Shown here: positions 8,259-16,475 of the stretch, one piece after another
Layout of the letters: every line of letters starts with the position of its first letter
How positions within the stretch are numbered: the stretch's first letter is position 1
Source: Palleniella intestinalis
Lineage (GTDB): Bacteria > Bacteroidota > Bacteroidia > Bacteroidales > Bacteroidaceae
Reading direction: 5' to 3'
Assembly: GCF_013166595.1 (NCBI RefSeq)
Contig: NZ_JABKKG010000001.1
Location: 1 to 64,000 of the forward strand
Length of the DNA stretch: 64,000 nt
The notes under the pieces: generated by a model
Seen by the model: only the letters and a program-made list of their open reading frames with translations
The model's database searches: none
What the model was told of the DNA's origin: nothing
Program-made: the position numbers and the translations under genes

Positions 8259-8869
8259 TATTTTTTCTTGTTCTCTTTCTTTGCGGCAGGTGCCGGCTTA
8301 TATGCCTTGTTGAGTCCTGCGATAATTTCGTTTGTCACGTCGTATGCTTTGTCAGCATAGAGGAGGTTGTCTCCTGATTTTGAGAAGATTATAGAGTACT
8401 TCTTGTCTTTGTTGTACTTTTTCAGATAGTTGGCGATAGAGTCATGGAGGGCAATGTTGTATTTCTCCTGCTCTTGCTGGAACTCTGCGCCAAGACGCTG
8501 CTGAAGAGCCTGAAGGTCAGCGTTCTGCTTCTGCAAGCCAGCCTGAATGGCTTCTGCCTGTTCGCGTGTGTATGCATTCTGCTGTATCTTCTGCTGGAAA
8601 TTGTTTGCGGCAGTCTGCAGAGCCTGACCTTTCTGTTGGATGGTAGCCTCGATGTTCTGTCCCTTTTTGGTAAGAATCTGTGTGTAGTCCTTGCAAAACT
8701 GGTATTGTGTCATGATAGAGTCGACCTCCACATACGCTATTTTGAGTTCTGCCGGTGCGTTCTGTGCCGGTGCGGCAGCTTCGTCTGCGCTCTTTGATTT
8801 GTCGCAGGCTGTCAGTGAGACAGTGGTGAGTGCAGCGATGGCGGCTGCACGGAAGATGTTCTTGTTCAT
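8258..8869 (-). CDS. OmpH/Skp-like periplasmic chaperone, predicted lipoprotein
   Basis: Skp/OmpH proteins escort unfolded outer-membrane proteins through the periplasm. The 203-residue product starts at 8869 (MNKNIF...), giving a clean signal peptide that ends in LTAC. The Cys is at about residue 21, so it is predicted to be a lipoprotein, whereas E. coli Skp is soluble. After a low-complexity Ala/Pro linker, the body has the family strand (ELKIAYVEVDSIM) and a long Gln-rich coiled coil (tentacle). The C-terminus is Lys-rich. An alternative start at 8932 would overlap the previous stop as ATGA but adds 21 polar residues before the signal. It is operonic with nth and radA. Confidence 0.85.
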   Translation of the reverse strand: MNKNIFRAAAIAALTTVSLTACDKSKSADEAAAPAQNAPAELKIAYVEVDSIMTQYQFCKDYTQILTKKGQNIEATIQQKGQALQTAANNFQQKIQQNAYTREQAEAIQAGLQKQNADLQALQQRLGAEFQQEQEKYNIALHDSIANYLKKYNKDKKYSIIFSKSGDNLLYADKAYDVTNEIIAGLNKAYKPAPAAKKENKKK

Positions 8870-8928
8870 TTCTTGTTTATGGTTTTTGTTTGTTGTTTCT
8901 CGATTGATTCGGGTGATTCGGGGTGCGG

Positions 8929-9147
8929 TCATGCTTTCTTGCGCATTTTCCTGCTGACGGTTTCTGCGCGTTCCCGTTCTTCCTTGTCTTGGTCCATGAC
9001 GCAGTGTATTCCCCTGTCTTTCATGGCTTGGGAGTCGTGGATGTGGATTGACGACATTTCACCATCGGGTTTCAGCAGCACCTTTATTCCGATAAATGCC
9101 ATGCCGATAGCAATAATTAACATCGAAAATAATAGAGTTTCAATCAT
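8929..9147 (-). CDS. small single-pass membrane protein of unknown function
   Basis: This 72-residue protein starts at 9147; an upstream in-frame ATG at 9168 adds seven residues. One N-terminal transmembrane helix (about residues 2-24) is followed by a short soluble tail with a GIHCVMDQDKEERER segment holding a single Cys. The tail pattern (a KDRG-I-x-C-V-x-x-Q-D-like motif) looks familiar from other Bacteroidetes small proteins, but I know no function. It opens the operon with the Skp-like gene, nth and radA. It overlaps the pepD promoter on the other strand. Confidence 0.65.
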   Translation of the reverse strand: MIETLLFSMLIIAIGMAFIGIKVLLKPDGEMSSIHIHDSQAMKDRGIHCVMDQDKEERERAETVSRKMRKKA

Positions 9148-9154
9148 TTTTTCG

Positions 9155-9162
9155 TATCTTTG
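9155..9162 (+). promoter_or_regulatory. -7 box upstream of pepD
   Basis: TATCTTTG lies about 75 nt before the pepD ATG. No clear -33 element is visible at the right distance, so the call is moderate. Confidence 0.5.
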
Positions 9163-9236
9163 CAACACATTTCTGATGTATTCAGGTGCAAAATTAGTAA
9201 AAAAAGTTCATATAACCTTATTAATTATATTAAATA

Positions 9237-10685
9237 ATGACTAAAAATGAATTAAAACCCCAAATCGTGTTTGATGAGTTCGCGAAAATAAACGAAATCC
9301 CGCGTCCTTCAAAGCATGAGGAAAAGATTATAGAGTATCTCAAGAGTGTCGGTGAGGAGCTTGGTCTTCCTACGAAGGTGGACGAGGTCGGCAATGTGGT
9401 CATCTCGAAGCCTGCCACTCCGGGTTACGAGGGCAAGCCGACGGTGATATTACAGTCGCACATGGATATGGTCTGCGAAAGTCTTGCAGGCAAGGAGATT
9501 GATTTCGAGAACGACCCGATAGAGACTTACGTTGAGGGCGAGTGGCTGAAGGCCGACCGCACCACTCTCGGTGCTGACGACGGCATCGGTGTGGCGATGG
9601 AGCTTGCATTGCTGCGCTCCAATGATGTGGAGCACGGTCCGATAGAGTGCGTATTCACTCGTGACGAGGAGACAGGACTCACGGGTGCGATGGGCATCAA
9701 GGAAGGTTTCATGACCGGTGATTATCTCATCAATCTGGACTCGGAGGATGAAGGGCAGTTCTTCATTTCCTGTGCAGGCGGCATTGGCACTACAGCAGTG
9801 TTCAGGTACAACAGGGAGGAGATTGGCGGTGACTTCTTCTTTGTGGAGGCAGAGATAAAGGGACTTCTGGGAGGACATTCTGGGGACGACATCAACAAGA
9901 AGCGTGCGAATTCCATAAAGCTGATGGCGCGCTTCCTTTACAATGAAATGCAGAAGATGCCGGTGCGCCTTGTCTCCTTTGAAGGAGGAAAGGCTCACAA
10001 TGCCATTCCGCGTGACTGCAAGGCAGTCTTTGCCGTTCCAGTGGCAAAGAAGGAAGAGGTGAAGGTGGACTGGAATGTGTTTGCTGCGGAAGTTGCCGAC
10101 GAGTACCATGCCACCGAGCCGGGTATAGAAATGCTGATGGGTTCGGCAGAAGCCGGTCATGTGATAAAGGAGGAAGCCGGTAACCGCATTGTACGTTGCT
10201 TGCAGGCTGTTGACAACGGAGTGTTCGCAATGTGTCAGGACGAAGAGCTTTCTTGGCTTGTGGAAACATCAAGCAATCTAGCAAGTGTTCGCACGCAATG
10301 TGATGAAATGGAGATTGTTACATCGCAGCGCTCTTGTGTCATGAGCCAGCGTGACAATATCGCTGCTACAGTGAAGGCATGCTTTGAGCTTGCCGGTGCG
10401 GAGGTGGAGCAGGGCGATGGCTATCCGGCTTGGCAGCCACGTGCAAACTCACATCTTGTTGATGTTACTGCGGAGACTTACCGCAAGTTGTTTGGCAAGG
10501 AACCTAAGATTCTGGGAATCCATGCGGGACTGGAATGTGGATTGTTTGCAGAGCGTTACCCGAACCTCGACATGGTTAGCATGGGACCGACACTCCGTGG
10601 CGTGCACTCTCCGGACGAGAAGCTCCACATACCGTCAGTGCAGATGGTGTGGGATCATTTGCTTGAAATATTGAAGAATATCTGA
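9237..10685 (+). CDS. pepD: aminoacyl-histidine dipeptidase (cytosolic non-specific dipeptidase, M20C)
   Basis: PepD is a zinc-dependent cytosolic peptidase that hydrolyses many dipeptides, fitting a peptide-fermenting organism. The 482-residue length matches the family. Metal and catalytic residues are seen in QSHMDMVCE (His and the following Asp), GADDGIGVAME (bridging Asp), DEETGLTGA (catalytic Glu and metal Glu), and a later LDSED Asp. The lid/dimerisation domain and a C-terminal HAGLECG His complete the M20 pattern. It has its own -7 box and terminator. Confidence 0.95.
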   Translation: MTKNELKPQIVFDEFAKINEIPRPSKHEEKIIEYLKSVGEELGLPTKVDEVGNVVISKPATPGYEGKPTVILQSHMDMVCESLAGKEIDFENDPIETYVEGEWLKADRTTLGADDGIGVAMELALLRSNDVEHGPIECVFTRDEETGLTGAMGIKEGFMTGDYLINLDSEDEGQFFISCAGGIGTTAVFRYNREEIGGDFFFVEAEIKGLLGGHSGDDINKKRANSIKLMARFLYNEMQKMPVRLVSFEGGKAHNAIPRDCKAVFAVPVAKKEEVKVDWNVFAAEVADEYHATEPGIEMLMGSAEAGHVIKEEAGNRIVRCLQAVDNGVFAMCQDEELSWLVETSSNLASVRTQCDEMEIVTSQRSCVMSQRDNIAATVKACFELAGAEVEQGDGYPAWQPRANSHLVDVTAETYRKLFGKEPKILGIHAGLECGLFAERYPNLDMVSMGPTLRGVHSPDEKLHIPSVQMVWDHLLEILKNI

Positions 10686-10709
10686 GAAAAAACAGTAAAG
10701 TATTCATAG

Positions 10710-10761
10710 GACGAAGATGCGAGGGTGTCATGTCTTTGTGTGCATTCCTGCATCTTCGTCT
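10710..10761 (+). terminator. pepD terminator
   Basis: An 11-bp stem (10710-10720 with 10750-10760) is followed by a T-rich tract. The 29-nt loop is long. Confidence 0.7.
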
Positions 10762-10822
10762 TGTTGTCTTTTTTGCGTTTGCATTCCGGTGTGGATGCAA
10801 ATGCGGAATTCTATCTTTTTGA

Positions 10823-12292
10823 TTGAAATTGAATAAACGGAAAATATTATTTGCGCTGTCGCTGTTTTGCTTGTTCGGTGTCAGTTCTTTTGCCATAAAA
10901 CATCCCAAACGTGAGGTTCGGGCGGTGTGGCTGACCACCATAGGCGGACTTGACTGGCCGCATTCTTATTCCCAGTCACAGTACAGCATGGCACGACAAC
11001 AGGAAGAACTGCGGACGATTCTTGACAAACTGCAGCGTGCGAACATTAATACAGTGTTGCTTCAGACGCGCATACGCGCGACAAGCATTTTCCCGACGAC
11101 AGCTGCTTCGGGCAACGAACCGTGGGACGGCTGCTTGTCTGGTTTCCCCGGAAAGTCTCCGGGATATGATGCTCTTTCTTTTGCGGTGGAAGAGTGTCAC
11201 CGCCGTGGCATGGAGTGCCATGCGTGGGTGGTCGCCATTCCAGTTGGAAAATGGAATGGGGCGGGCTGCCGGCATCTCCGCAATTCGCAGCCGGGGATTG
11301 TCTATCGAATAGGGCAGGAGGGATACATGCGTCCGGAAGATTCGCGTACGGCAGTATATTTGGCGCGCTATTGTGCTGACATTGCACGGCGATACGATGT
11401 TGACGGCATCAGTCTTGACTACATTCGCTATCCGGAAGCGCAGGCTAAACTGCCGCGTGCGGATGTTGGGAGGGCGAACATCACCCGTATCGTGAAAGCG
11501 GTGCACGATTCCGTCAGGGCGGTGAGGCCGTGGGTGAAGTTGAGTTGTTCCCCTGTCGGGAAGCATGATGATACGCGCCGCTTTTGGAGCCGTGGCTGGA
11601 ACGCGCGAAGTCGTGTGCTGCAGGATGCCAAGGAATGGATGCGATTGGGATATATGGACCAAGAGTACCCGATGATGTATTTCCGTGGAGACAATTTCTA
11701 TCCTTTCGCTGTTGATTGGATAGAAGGCTGCCATGGCAAGGCAATGGTGCCGGGACTGGGAATCTATATGTTGCATCCGCGTGAGAGCAACTGGAGTTTG
11801 GATGACATTACGCGTGAACTCTATGTTCTTCGTCATGAAGGTGCGGGATTTTGCATGTTCCGTTCAAAGTTTTTCACAGATAATGTTAAGGGGATTTATG
11901 ACTTCGTGAGCCACATCTTCTGCCGTTATCCTGCCATTGCGCCTGTGATGTGCGGCCGTGAAAGTGACGTTGTCCCGGTTCCTGCGGATATAAAAGTGTT
12001 CAGTTCGGCGGACGGGACGAGTGTGAGTTGGAATGGCAATGGGAAGGATTTATTATATAATGTGTATGTGTCGGATTCTTACCCCGTGGATGTGAGCAAG
12101 GCGGAGAATCTGCTGTGCGTGCGCAGAAAGGAAACCTCCATAGCAATCGCCAAACCTATGAAAATGTTTTTCGCTGTCACAGCGATGGACCGTTATGGCA
12201 ATGAGAGCAAGCCATGCCAGCAGCCATATGCAAAACTTCCAGAGGAGATAAAGCCCGGTTGGTATTGGGTGACTCGCCCGCTTGGCAGATAG
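10823..12292 (+). CDS. secreted family 10-like glycoside hydrolase (GHL10/DUF187)
   Basis: The product is a 489-residue exported glycosidase-like protein. The start is taken as TTG at 10823 (another TTG at 10829), because a signal peptide follows at once (KRKILFALSLFCLFGVSSFA). The GHL10 core begins with REVRAVWLTTIGGLDWP, continues with a TIM-barrel pattern (NINTVLLQTR; GMECHAWVV; VDGISLDYIRYP, a likely catalytic Asp region), and ends near residue 370. The last ~100 residues resemble a fibronectin-III-like module. These enzymes are common in Bacteroidales and are thought to act on peptidoglycan or glycans; substrate is unknown. It stands alone, without SusC/D genes. Confidence 0.85.
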   Translation: MKLNKRKILFALSLFCLFGVSSFAIKHPKREVRAVWLTTIGGLDWPHSYSQSQYSMARQQEELRTILDKLQRANINTVLLQTRIRATSIFPTTAASGNEPWDGCLSGFPGKSPGYDALSFAVEECHRRGMECHAWVVAIPVGKWNGAGCRHLRNSQPGIVYRIGQEGYMRPEDSRTAVYLARYCADIARRYDVDGISLDYIRYPEAQAKLPRADVGRANITRIVKAVHDSVRAVRPWVKLSCSPVGKHDDTRRFWSRGWNARSRVLQDAKEWMRLGYMDQEYPMMYFRGDNFYPFAVDWIEGCHGKAMVPGLGIYMLHPRESNWSLDDITRELYVLRHEGAGFCMFRSKFFTDNVKGIYDFVSHIFCRYPAIAPVMCGRESDVVPVPADIKVFSSADGTSVSWNGNGKDLLYNVYVSDSYPVDVSKAENLLCVRRKETSIAIAKPMKMFFAVTAMDRYGNESKPCQQPYAKLPEEIKPGWYWVTRPLGR

Positions 12293-12350
12293 TTCGCTTG
12301 TGGTTTTCCTGTAAAGGAATTTTGTTTGAACAGGCAATGAAAGAAATGAA

Positions 12351-12438
12351 GTGTGACCTTTCGGATGACGGAATGTCACACTTTTATTGGTCGGAAGTAA
12401 CCTTTTTCAGTACAAAAGGTCACCTTCGGTTTGCTATG
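12351..12438. repeat. 22-nt tandem repeat array A (4 units)
   Basis: Four imperfect units start at 12351, 12373, 12395 and 12417, exactly 22 nt apart. Their 11-nt cores are variants of AGGTAACCTTT (GTGTGACCTTT, ATGTCACACTT, AAGTAACCTTT, AGGTCACCTTC). The second halves are more variable. The array lies between the glycosidase gene and the tRNA-Ser promoter. Confidence 0.75.
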
Positions 12439-12538
12439 CCGTCAAAATTGGATTTTACGGGGAAAACCGTTGTTTTTATCATTTTTCACCTCCAAAAACA
12501 ACAAAAATGCAGAAAAATAGAAAAAAGTTCGCGAAATA

Positions 12539-12570
12539 TTTGCACAGTTCGCGAAAAAGCTGTACCTTTG
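12539..12570 (+). promoter_or_regulatory. tRNA-Ser promoter
   Basis: TTTG (12539-12542) and TACCTTTG (12563-12570) are spaced by 20 nt. An 11-nt direct repeat, AGTTCGCGAAA, occurs at 12526-12536 and 12546-12556, flanking the -33 box. From the -7 box onward the sequence GTACCTTTGCACTCGCA is identical to that before the tRNA-Gly cluster. Confidence 0.85.
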
Positions 12571-12619
12571 CACTCGCAATTAGGAAATCACTCATCCTTT
12601 GCAGGCAAGCAGGCCTTTT

Positions 12620-12704
12620 GGAGAGATGGCAGAGTGGTCGATTGCATCGGTCTTGAAAACCGACGTACTGAGAGGTACCGGGGGTTCGAATCCCTCTCTC
12701 TCCG
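12620..12704 (+). tRNA. tRNA-Ser (anticodon TGA)
   Basis: The 85-nt cloverleaf has acceptor stem GGAGAGA/TCTCTCC, anticodon stem TCGGT/ACCGA with loop CTTGAAA (anticodon TGA at 12654-12656), a long variable arm typical of class II tRNAs, and T-loop TTCGAAT. CCA is not encoded. Confidence 0.97.
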
Positions 12705-12706
12705 CT

Positions 12707-12740
12707 AAGGGCTCTTGAAGAAATTCATGAGCCCTTTTTC
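12707..12740 (+). terminator. tRNA-Ser terminator
   Basis: The stem GGGCTC-T-TGAA with TTCA-T-GAGCCC (one mismatch) starts three bases after the tRNA and runs into TTTTT. Confidence 0.9.
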
Positions 12741-12857
12741 ATTTATTAATCCCATGAGTGGGAAATGTCAATCCGCCGAATGGGAAATGGCTGATGATTT
12801 TCATGGAAATAGAATAGTGAATCCATAGAACTGTAACCATAATAAATATAAAAAGAA

Positions 12858-13901
12858 ATGTATCCACTTTTGTTTGAGCCAAATCTACATACTGTGGTTT
12901 GGGGAGGGAATAGACTTGAAGAATGGAAAGGAGTTGGCAGGACCGGTTCGCCTGTCGGAGAGTCATGGGAGGTGAGTTGTGTGCCTTCATCAACATCGGT
13001 CATTGCCAATGGCAGGTGGGAAGGCAGATTGCTTTCTGAGGTTATCAAGGAGTGTCCGTATGGAATACTTGGGGAGAAGGTCGCCAAGAAATATGATTGT
13101 GAGTTGCCTTTGCTCGTGAAATTCATTGATGCAGCGCAGGATTTGTCCATACAAGTTCACCCTGACGATGACATGGCGCAGAGGGAGCATGGCAAAATGG
13201 GCAAAAGTGAGATGTGGTACATCATTGACGCAAAGCCCGGTTCTTATCTTTATGCCGGTTTCAAGGAAAATCTTACACCGGAGGAATATGCGCGAAAGGT
13301 GGCGGATGGAACAATCTGTGAGAGTCTTGCGAAGCATGAGGTTCACAAGGGCGATGTGTTCTATCTTCCTGCTGGAAGGGTTCATGCCATTTGTGGCGGC
13401 ATTTTTCTTGCGGAAGTGCAGCAGTCTTCCGATGTGACTTACCGTATATTTGATTATAACCGTCTTGGCATGGACGGCAAACCTCGTGAGCTGCATACGG
13501 AACTTGCATCAAAGGCTCTTGATTTTGAGGTTATAGACGAATACCGTACGATTTATGATGATGATGCTCATCGCGCAAACCACTGCATTGACTCACCTTT
13601 CTTCAATGTCCGCGTCGTGGATGTCGAGGCTCCTTTTCATCGTAATCTTCTGAAATACGATTCGTTCATAATAACGATGTGCTTGGAAGGAGACTGCAAA
13701 CTGCGGATGCGTTCCGATTTGTCATCGGAGTCTGAGATTATCCTTCATGAAGGACATTCGTGCCTTATTCCGGCAGCGATAGCAGACTATGATGTGATTC
13801 CGTTGAATGGCAGGTCGTTGTTGCTTGATGCTTTCATTGACAACAAGGATCGCTCGCTGTTGTCACGTGCAACACGATTCCTGCATATTACGGACAAATA
13901 G
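12858..13901 (+). CDS. manA: mannose-6-phosphate isomerase, class I
   Basis: This zinc enzyme interconverts fructose-6-phosphate and mannose-6-phosphate and so feeds the GDP-mannose route with manC at 5068. The protein has 347 residues. Type I cupin motifs are visible: the N-terminal LHTVVWGGNRLEEW, the zinc-binding LSIQVHPDDDMA (His and Gln), KSEMWYIIDAKPGS (Glu), and the second cupin VFYLPAGRVHAICGG (His). The start is the first ATG after the tRNA-Ser terminator. No clear promoter box was found in the ~115-nt gap. Confidence 0.93.
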   Translation: MYPLLFEPNLHTVVWGGNRLEEWKGVGRTGSPVGESWEVSCVPSSTSVIANGRWEGRLLSEVIKECPYGILGEKVAKKYDCELPLLVKFIDAAQDLSIQVHPDDDMAQREHGKMGKSEMWYIIDAKPGSYLYAGFKENLTPEEYARKVADGTICESLAKHEVHKGDVFYLPAGRVHAICGGIFLAEVQQSSDVTYRIFDYNRLGMDGKPRELHTELASKALDFEVIDEYRTIYDDDAHRANHCIDSPFFNVRVVDVEAPFHRNLLKYDSFIITMCLEGDCKLRMRSDLSSESEIILHEGHSCLIPAAIADYDVIPLNGRSLLLDAFIDNKDRSLLSRATRFLHITDK

Positions 13902-13960
13902 AGTCTTTTTCTTTTGTGCAGCATTGCAGATGCTTTTGCTGTTCGTGAAGATTTAAGAAA

Positions 13961-14017
13961 ATGAGATGCTTCCTGAAAGATTCCAAACTGTTTTTGGGGA
14001 CATCTCGTTTTTTTTTT
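13961..14017 (+). terminator. manA terminator
   Basis: An 8-bp stem (13961-13968 with 14001-14008, one G-T pair) leads into a run of about ten T. The slyD -7 box begins two bases after the T-run. Confidence 0.75.
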
Positions 14018-14026
14018 GTACCTTTG
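13993..14026 (+). promoter_or_regulatory. slyD promoter
   Basis: TACCTTTG (14019-14026) has a TTTG 22 nt upstream (13993-13996). That TTTG lies in the loop of the manA terminator hairpin, so terminator and promoter interlock. Confidence 0.6.
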
Positions 14027-14059
14027 CATCACAAACTTAATAAAAAACATTAGAATCTT

Positions 14060-14641
14060 ATGGCAGATATAAAGAATTATAGGATTGGAGTTGATTATAA
14101 GCTCTATACAGTTGGAGATAACGGAGAGCGTATTCTTGAGGAAGAGACAACAAAGGATGTGCCGTTCCGCTATCTTTCCGGTTTTGCGATGACATTGGAT
14201 AAGTTTGAAGAAGAGACAGTCGGACTTAATGTCGGTGACACTTTTGACTTCACCATTGAGAAGGAGGATGCTTATGGTGACTATTTCGCTGACCGTGTGC
14301 TGGATTTGAGCAAGGACATGTTCTCTGTCGACGGAAAGTTTGACGCAGAGAACATAAAGGTCGGAGCTATTGTGCCTTTGCAGAATGAGGATGGCGCACG
14401 TTTCTTCGGACATGTGCTGGAAATCACAGACACTACAGTAAAGATGGACCTTAATCATCCTTTGGCCGGTCGCAGACTGAATTTTGTCGGCTGCATTGTT
14501 GAAAAGATTGAGGCTTCGGCACAGGAGATACAGGCAATGATGTCGCATCTTGCCGGTGAGGGCGGTTGCGGAAGTTGCGGCGGTGGTTGTCATGGTGGCG
14601 ATTGTGGAAGCTGTGACGGCGGCTGTGGCGGTTGCAAATAA
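14060..14641 (+). CDS. slyD: FKBP-type peptidyl-prolyl isomerase, SlyD-like, with metal-binding tail
   Basis: SlyD is a cytosolic prolyl isomerase and chaperone that, in E. coli, delivers nickel for hydrogenase maturation. The 193-residue protein has the split FKBP domain (YKLYTVG near the N-terminus, then PFRYLSGFAM and LNVGDTFDFTIEKEDAYGDY) with the IF-type insert (about 75-135). From about residue 166 a tail rich in Gly, Cys and His follows. It holds nine Cys in about 26 residues in CGSC/CGGGCHGG/CDGGCGGC steps, a likely soft-metal ligand. The tail is Cys-rich more than His-rich, unlike E. coli SlyD. Confidence 0.92.
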   Translation: MADIKNYRIGVDYKLYTVGDNGERILEEETTKDVPFRYLSGFAMTLDKFEEETVGLNVGDTFDFTIEKEDAYGDYFADRVLDLSKDMFSVDGKFDAENIKVGAIVPLQNEDGARFFGHVLEITDTTVKMDLNHPLAGRRLNFVGCIVEKIEASAQEIQAMMSHLAGEGGCGSCGGGCHGGDCGSCDGGCGGCK

Positions 14642-14692
14642 GCGGAAGAGCTTGGAATATAAGAATCATCAATAATATATAACCCGATTACT

Positions 14693-15769
14693 ATGTCGAA
14701 TAGCACAGGTACAATCTTTACGTTGACAACTTTCGGCGAAAGCCATGGTGCTGCCATTGGTGGTATTGTTGATGGTATGCCGGCAGGAATAGAAATAGAC
14801 GAAGAGTTCGTTCGGCAGGAGCTGAATCGCCGTCGTCCCGGTCAGAGCGCGATAACCACAAGCCGTAATGAGCCGGATAAGGTTGAGTTTCTCAGTGGAA
14901 TATTTGAAGGCAAATCAACCGGATGCCCTATCGGTTTTGTCGTTTATAACCAGAACCAGCATTCCCGGGATTATGAGAACATGCATTGCTTGTTCCGTCC
15001 GTCCCATGCTGATTTCACATACCATGAGAAATATGGCATACGTGACCATCGTGGCGGTGGCAGGACCTCTGCACGCATAACCATCAGCAGATGTGTTGCC
15101 GGTGCGTTGGCAAAACTTGTGCTGCGACAGATTGGTGTGGAGATTCATGCGTACACAATGCAGGTTGGCAATGTCGGGATAGGAAAGGATTATCAGAAAT
15201 ATGACTTGTCATTGGCGGAGACAAATGCTGTCCGTTGCCCAGATTTGCAGAAGGCGGCGGAGATGGAACAGCTGATAAAGGAAGTGAAGTCGGGAGGTGA
15301 TACCATTGGCGGTATAATCCAATGTGTAGTGAAAGGCTGTCCCGTAGGGCTCGGCTCACCGGAGTTTGACAAGCTTCATGCAGTCCTTGGCAAAGCGATG
15401 CTGAGCATCAATGCCGTTAAGGGCTTTGAGTACGGTGATGGTTTTGATTGTGTCTGTACTCGTGGTTCGGAACAGAACGATGTGTTCTATACGGATGCGG
15501 ACGGTTCTGTACGGATACGGACTAACCATAGCGGCGGAATACAAGGCGGACTGTCGAACGGACAGGATATTGTCTTCCGTGTGGCTTTTAAGCCTGTCGC
15601 GACATTGTTGAGAGAGCAGGAGACAATCGATGTGGAAGGAAATCCGACTGTGCTGAAGGCAAAGGGACGCCATGACCCTTGTGTCCTGCCGCGTGCAGTT
15701 CCTATTGTTGAGGCTATGGCTGCGATGGTTGTACTTGATGAATATCTTAAGAACAAAAGTGCAAGATAA
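14693..15769 (+). CDS. aroC: chorismate synthase
   Basis: AroC makes chorismate from EPSP, the last common step of aromatic amino acid synthesis, using reduced FMN without net redox change. The 358-residue length is typical. Signature motifs are the N-terminal [27 protein letters not shown] with [11 protein letters not shown], and the later [11 protein letters not shown] and [11 protein letters not shown] stretches. It starts 51 nt after slyD with no terminator between, so the two may be co-transcribed. An excellent convergent terminator follows. Confidence 0.98.
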   Translation: MSNSTGTIFTLTTFGESHGAAIGGIVDGMPAGIEIDEEFVRQELNRRRPGQSAITTSRNEPDKVEFLSGIFEGKSTGCPIGFVVYNQNQHSRDYENMHCLFRPSHADFTYHEKYGIRDHRGGGRTSARITISRCVAGALAKLVLRQIGVEIHAYTMQVGNVGIGKDYQKYDLSLAETNAVRCPDLQKAAEMEQLIKEVKSGGDTIGGIIQCVVKGCPVGLGSPEFDKLHAVLGKAMLSINAVKGFEYGDGFDCVCTRGSEQNDVFYTDADGSVRIRTNHSGGIQGGLSNGQDIVFRVAFKPVATLLREQETIDVEGNPTVLKAKGRHDPCVLPRAVPIVEAMAAMVVLDEYLKNKSAR

Positions 15770-15774
15770 CAAGA

Positions 15775-15829
15775 AAACTGCTGAGAACTAATTTATATGG
15801 AGTTTTATAAATTGGTTCTCAGCAGTTTC
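15775..15829. terminator. convergent terminator between aroC and the HD gene
   Basis: A 14-bp perfect stem (15775-15788 with 15815-15828) continues inward through one mismatch into a further 8-bp AATTTATA/TATAAATT pairing. T-rich sequence follows on the plus strand. Confidence 0.9.
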
Positions 15830-15850
15830 TTTATTATATAGGGATAGGGC

Positions 15851-16474
15851 TTATTCCGAGAGAATCTGTGCGTAAATCCTTTCAAAATTACTGCGAAGGA
15901 GTGTAGGGGAGGCTATTATATTACGTATGTTTTTCAGGTGCTGTTCATTCTCCGAACCGGCAATCCAAAGGTGGATGTAGCCACGGGCGGAGTATTTTGC
16001 ATCCAAATGTTTGTAGAACCGTTCAAAATGCTCCTCCTTGGTTTTCTCCGGATAATGGTCCATACCGTATTCTATTGTGCGGCGCATGATGGTTTCAGGC
16101 TCCAATTCACGGTCAGCCTCAGCAACAATCTTTCCATAGATGCTTCTCGGAGCTTTTGAAGCAGAGGCGCGATGATCCTCCACAGCCTCTTTCATTATCT
16201 TCAGCTGCTCCGGTGAGAACCAGCGTCTCAGTCTTGCATCGGTGATGAGAATCTTTCCTGATGTTATGTGGTGTATGGCGCGAGGACCTTCAAGTCCCAG
16301 ATCGTGGTATGCTGCTATGACATACGCCATATCCTCGTCCGCACCGATATTGCGTGCGAGATTCAGGGAATTGTTAATCACATTTGTTGCGTGCCGTATA
16401 GAATGTGCACGGTCGAAATCATTGTATCGAGGGAGAATCTCTGTCTCGATAAAATTCATTATTTCAAGGTTCAT
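15851..16474 (-). CDS. HD-domain phosphohydrolase
   Basis: This 207-residue cytosolic protein has an HD metal-dependent phosphohydrolase core: HSIRH (first His), AAYHDLG (the HD pair), EAVEDHR, and AEADREL (last Asp). Such small HD proteins cleave nucleotides or related phosphates; the substrate is unknown. The start at 16474 lies one base after the porin stop codon, which argues for translational coupling. A longer in-frame start at 16516 would sit inside the porin gene. It ends the long minus-strand unit that begins with thrA or the porin. Confidence 0.85.
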   Translation of the reverse strand: MNLEIMNFIETEILPRYNDFDRAHSIRHATNVINNSLNLARNIGADEDMAYVIAAYHDLGLEGPRAIHHITSGKILITDARLRRWFSPEQLKIMKEAVEDHRASASKAPRSIYGKIVAEADRELEPETIMRRTIEYGMDHYPEKTKEEHFERFYKHLDAKYSARGYIHLWIAGSENEQHLKNIRNIIASPTLLRSNFERIYAQILSE

Positions 16475-16475
16475 A

